DNA from: Polytrichum commune
Lineage: Eukaryota; Streptophyta; Polytrichopsida; Polytrichales; Polytrichaceae
Direction: 5' to 3'
Assembly (NCBI GenBank): GCA_950295325.1
Contig: OX485804.1
Coordinates: 35,900,001-35,960,000, forward strand
DNA length: 60,000 bases
A program made the position numbers and the translations under genes. Positions within the stretch are counted from its first letter, which is position 1. The number at the start of each line of letters is the position of its first letter. A model generated the notes under the pieces. That model did no database searches. It was not told the origin of the DNA and saw only the letters and a program-made list of their open reading frames with translations. Of the stretch, positions 56,501 through 60,000 are shown piece by piece.

Positions 56501-56798
56501 CAAAGGGGTCCATGTTGTAGATGTTGCATTCACTGATGATGCAGGTCAGGAATACCTCCCGGGAGAGATGGTTATGAGAGGATATTGGTATGAACAATCA
56601 CGCCCAGGAAGTCGGACCTATCATTTGAGAGATGATAGACCGGTTGCTTGGGTGTATTCACATCTTCTTCTAACATGGAAGTTTTCTATGCCCCCCACTC
56701 TTCATAGTGTGAAGGGTAGCTTTCCTGCGTATGAGCTGCAAACTGACGTGTTGGATATCATTTTAGATGCGGAACAATCTGCAGGCTTACTTGAGTAA
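53517..56798 (+). pseudogene. Cys-rich DDE-like protein gene, two exons, one in-frame TAG
   Basis: Exon 1 runs from the ATG at 53517 to 54284. A GTAAGT donor and TATATTTTGCAG acceptor define an intron at 54285-54896. Exon 2 runs to 56798, all phase 0, giving 889 codons with a TAG at 55335-55337 (about codon 403). Features in order: a basic N-terminus; a helical region ending RKRIGVNQYEEH; PWWVRRLKNWNTCCCKYHQE; a Cys/His cluster ACWHQRECLLGDCSHC; IDFSESY; WSDGCSGQFKSARAW; FATGHGKGEVDGAGALFKRE; a second Cys cluster CFCVSC...DCINC; and a C-terminal region resembling a chromatin-reader barrel (GENVAMRAD...FWLMLI). D/SDG/E spacing suggests an RNase H-fold DDE transposase core. I recall similar uncharacterised eukaryotic proteins but cannot assign a superfamily. 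The lone stop suggests a recent lesion. Confidence 0.7.
54285..54896 (+). other. Intron of the DDE-like gene with a minisatellite
   Basis: The intron is GT..AG and phase 0 on both sides. It contains a tandem repeat of a roughly 31-bp unit (GCTCTGTAGTACTTATGTAA then TCAGAAAAA) at about 54555-54675, with looser copies from about 54435. The repeat has no coding meaning. Confidence 0.8.
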
Positions 56799-59225
56799 CT
56801 ACGGACCCCATCTAGACCACATCAATCGAGCATAGTGACGACTCTTTAGAGTTGGCACTTTTTTTTTGGGTCTAGCCTCGAGCTGGACCCTCCAATATAA
56901 CCTCAAACAGGAGCATTATGATATACTCTTTCTTTGATTTAAGGTTTTACTGAACTATTGCAGACTGTACTATTCCATGCACCGGCATCCAGCAAGGAAT
57001 GTTCACTTGGCATTCACAAATGACAGGTTGGGATAAGCATATAACAAAATTGCACTTCCATTAAGCCCCGAACCAAGTGTACAAACCACAAGAGATCACC
57101 ACAAAAAAAATGGCCACACAGCCAAGTCAGTTCTAGGTGTGCCTTAAACTACACACCAAGCATCCATAAAAAGTGAGTACATCTTCTTCGCTTCTCTGCA
57201 ACTGCACTGTGTCGCAAAACATGACCTAAGTTATTACACTTCTGTGACTACTCTACTATGGTATTCCCTCCACAAAGTCCCATGCGTCTTCCACATGCCA
57301 CACCCAAGCTTACTTAAAGGATCACTCAACAATATCCTCCTGATGCACAATAAAAATTGACAATGCTCCATGGTACGCTTTCTTGAACGAAAATGACGAT
57401 TAAATAACCACGGCACTAGTGGTCGGGACTAGAGCCCGTGAAGTTTTTGAGCATAGTTGGTCAATATCGTAGTTATTCCAAATCATTTATCCATTTCAGA
57501 TGTGTCATGCACTGTTTCAGAATAAGGGTTCTCTGTTCCAAGGAAGATAGCTTCCGCCAAGTATGGCACCTAACGACCCTATTCATCATATAAATTCTCC
57601 CAAACCTAGTGGTGTAGTCCAAAATTTGAATGCCGTCCAGCCATCTCCATCTCTCAAGATCCCATGAAAGAGAGTATTTTTTATTCCAACTCTTTCTTTC
57701 CAATGAAAATGAGCACTGCTAAGGGCTGTAGCACGTGGTTATTACTCGCCCAATCACCTTATAGTAATGATCAACTCCGAGTGGCACCAAATAAATAGTA
57801 TGTCCCCAATGAAAACATTTGACTTGCATCTACATGATTCATCCTACTTCCAAGTTGATGTCCTACCTAAATTTCACCTGAACCCATGCTCAATCCCAAA
57901 CTCCTCCCAACCTCACTCTTCCAAATTGCCATACTTTAGAACATCCTTCATGCTAAACGATGATCCAACCCAACCTTACCACATGATTCAGAACATAAAT
58001 TTTGTGCATTACCACAACCTAGGCATTGAGATTACAGATTCACACAAAACACAAAATTCAAGCAGCCACAACAGAAAATCACCAGGCACCCAGAAACCTC
58101 ATCACCGCATCAAAAGAGCATTCCACACAACCTTACCATGGTTGTTAACCACATTGACAAGCCAAATTCTTCCCCCAGGGTTAGGGCACTTCCAGGTAAT
58201 CTTGATCCTCAGAGTTCTTCCAATCTCACTCGATCCAAACCCGACCTTACAGAATGTGTGCATCACCACAACCTTATGGGCATTGAGATTACATATTCAA
58301 CCCAAGACACAAAATTCAAGCAACCACCACAGAAAATCACCAGGCGCCCCAAATGCAACCACCACATCAAAAAAGCATTTCAGATAACCCTACTATGGTG
58401 TCACCACATTGAACAGCAGAATTCTCTCCCAGATCTCAACAACGAAGTTACCCCATATATCTCCAGACACAAAAAGGAAAGATACTCCACCAACACAAGA
58501 TTCAAATGCAAGTCTGCTTGAATCATCTCTACCCAAACCTGGAACAGATTAGTAGGGTGCAATGCAATGCAACCCAGTACCTGGATGGATAAGCACTAAT
58601 CTGAAATGATCTGGGACAAGATCAGATGCCACAAAAGAAATACTTGCACAAATTACTAGACCAGTCTTGAAGTGGATCCTTCGAAGCTGTCACATGAAGA
58701 TACTCAAGGAGAGTTACAGAGGAGGTTATGTGTGGGATCCTTATGGCAGTAGTGCATCCTTCCAAACGATTGTTTCAGCAATCAATCAAAATCTAAGCCA
58801 TGATCACTGCAAACTGGATAATAAGCTGATCCTTCCATATTCAAGGCATATTCTGGAGTCTACATTGGAAGTCACTAGGGAACTCATCCCTGAAATTGCT
58901 GATTGACTACATAATCAAGAACAACGATTGCATCTCGAGCGAACTCATAATCAGTGTCTCGAGTGATGGTACAGTCCAAGCTCTGTCACAATTTGACCCT
59001 AAACCCTAACTTCTGCACAAGTTTTGACATCAGTGTCTCTTCCATTCACTCTATTTTTTTTCTTCGATTCCACAGTCTCGATTTCTGTTCTACCTTAGAG
59101 GATAGAAAACCAAGCAGAATGCAGCTTAAACATTATGATATACAAAGCAAAACATGAGGTTAGGGGCTAACACACAATTTTATTTCCAATTCAAGGTTTG
59201 ACTAATTTTCAATAATACACTACCA
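56799..59225. other. Intergenic, no gene I can support
   Basis: Short frames at 57473-57703, 57767-58521 and 58667-58906 have no recognised domain. A direct duplication lies within it (see the 257-bp repeat). This may be the 3' part of the DDE-like element or flanking DNA. Confidence 0.4.
57960..58440 (+). repeat. Imperfect direct repeat of about 257 bp, two units
   Basis: CATTGAGATTACA occurs at 58024 and 58281 with matching context (CACCACAACCT before, ACACAAAATTCAAGCA and GAAAATCACCAGGC after). The copies are diverged. The open frames across both units look alike only because of the duplication. Confidence 0.7.
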
Positions 59226-59765
59226 TCAACATGCCTTGGGCTTTGCCCGGGCTCTAGTGTTTGGTATTGGCATGGGCACACTATTCTTGTCTTTGGGCAT
59301 TTTTTTGGCTTTCTTGGTATGGTCTTTCTTGGTACCTCCTTCAAGTGTCTCACATGTGGCAGCCATACCTTCATTTTGTAAGCCTAATATGCTTGATAGC
59401 AACGGACGCTTGCGGCATTGTGACTCATCTGGTACTCCATGCCCTTCTTTCGGCTGCCTTGGTACATCCTCGATAAAACCTCCCTAAACATGATCTTCGG
59501 CATGAAGACTAGGATGCTTGGTAGGCAGGGTGGAACCCTTCTCCGGAGACTCGACCTCCTGCACTGGTCTTGGAACTGGTGGCCTTGCAGTAGCTATCTC
59601 TATGGTATTCGTTCCAACTGACTTGGTGGTCCCCATGTCAGAACCTTGACCTTCACTCCCATTCTTAATGGCAACATCACACACTGTGGCACTAGAGCCT
59701 AAATCTGAAGGTCGATTCAAACCTCTGGTCGAACCTGTAACCATTATACCACATGTAAGATTCAT
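59226..59765 (-). pseudogene. Basic, disordered frame with one in-frame TAG, possible 3' exon
   Basis: A minus-strand frame from about 59765 down to TGA at 59226 is interrupted only by TAG at 59484-59486. The first part is Ser/Thr/Pro-rich. The second ends in Lys-rich sequence (KKDHTKKAKKMPKDKNS). The TAG is preceded by a T-rich triplet (CATGTTTAG), so it could instead be the acceptor of an intron whose donor I cannot see. No domain is recognised. It may be the 3' end of a gene continuing past the window edge. Confidence 0.35.
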
Positions 59766-60000
59766 TGTAGCAGCACTCTAAGCACAACTATAGTAGCACT
59801 CTAAGCACTCTAACCATCAAACCACTTGTATGCCTCAACGAATCAGCACTCTAAGCAAAAATCTAGTACCCTAAACCATCTAACCACTTGTAAGCTTCTA
59901 CATAGTAGCACTGTAAGCACAAATCCGATATCTCTAACCATCAAACCACTTGTAAGCTTCAAAGTAGCAGCACTAAGCACTAATTCAGTACTCTTAGAAC
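59752..60000. repeat. 62-bp tandem repeat at the window edge
   Basis: A unit starting CCATCAAACCACTTGTAAGC and containing AGCACTCTAAGCACAAAT repeats at 59815, 59877 and 59939 (spacing 62 bp). A partial, diverged unit begins near 59752. The array continues past the end of the window. Confidence 0.8.

Noticed and set aside
57767-58521. Two overlapping frames of 206 and 127 codons
   Set aside because: They span a 257-bp direct duplication and share no recognisable domain; codon pattern does not favour one frame.

Overview
The window reads as nuclear DNA of a land plant with a large, repeat-rich genome. Supporting signs are a family 1 UDP-glycosyltransferase gene with a PSPG box and four spliceosomal introns, a short TTTAGGG telomere-type tract, Ty3/gypsy LTR retrotransposons (one primed by initiator tRNA-Met), hAT, PIF/Harbinger and MITE elements, and GT..AG introns. 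A seedless plant (fern, lycophyte or bryophyte) is my guess from the flavour of the elements; the sequence alone does not prove it. No bacterial-style operons or CRISPR arrays are present.

Layout. 884-8016: a Ty3/gypsy element on the minus strand with 973-bp LTRs that look identical, a 5-bp target duplication (ATTTC), a tRNA-Met primer site, and a wrecked interior (RT core missing, RNase H junction repeated four times). 8600-13310: a plus-strand gene or gene pair encoding a coiled-coil/disordered protein that splices into an FCP1-type HAD domain; a solo LTR of the same family sits inside its repeat-coding exon. 14504-18408: an apparently intact five-exon UGT gene on the minus strand, the best host gene here. 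19808-29071: LTR fragments, another solo LTR, a degraded Harbinger transposase, and at least five MITE copies, two of them nested in other repeats. 29650-30192 and 45210-46020: one Ty3/gypsy pol region split in two by a 15,017-bp insertion. 46021-52800: AT-rich repeats, a MULE-like MITE, a second copy of the same pol region ending in a PHD finger, and a TCCGG-rich block. 53517-56798: a two-exon gene for a Cys-rich DDE-like protein broken by one TAG. The rest is mostly non-coding.

The most interesting object is the insertion at 30193-45209. It has CAGGGTTGTCTA terminal inverted repeats, a perfect 8-bp duplication (TTGATGAC) and a 1065-aa BED/DUF659/hATC transposase, so it is a hAT element of unusual size. 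It carries two further large genes: a predicted active protein kinase (638 aa) and a coiled-coil RING-like protein (767 codons with one in-frame TAA). All three genes lie just downstream of a TATA box preceded by a GC-rich tandem array built on GCGGAC/GTCCGC. This common promoter design suggests the cargo genes belong to the element rather than being chance captures. Removing the insertion and one TSD copy restores a continuous integrase reading frame, so the insertion boundaries are well supported.
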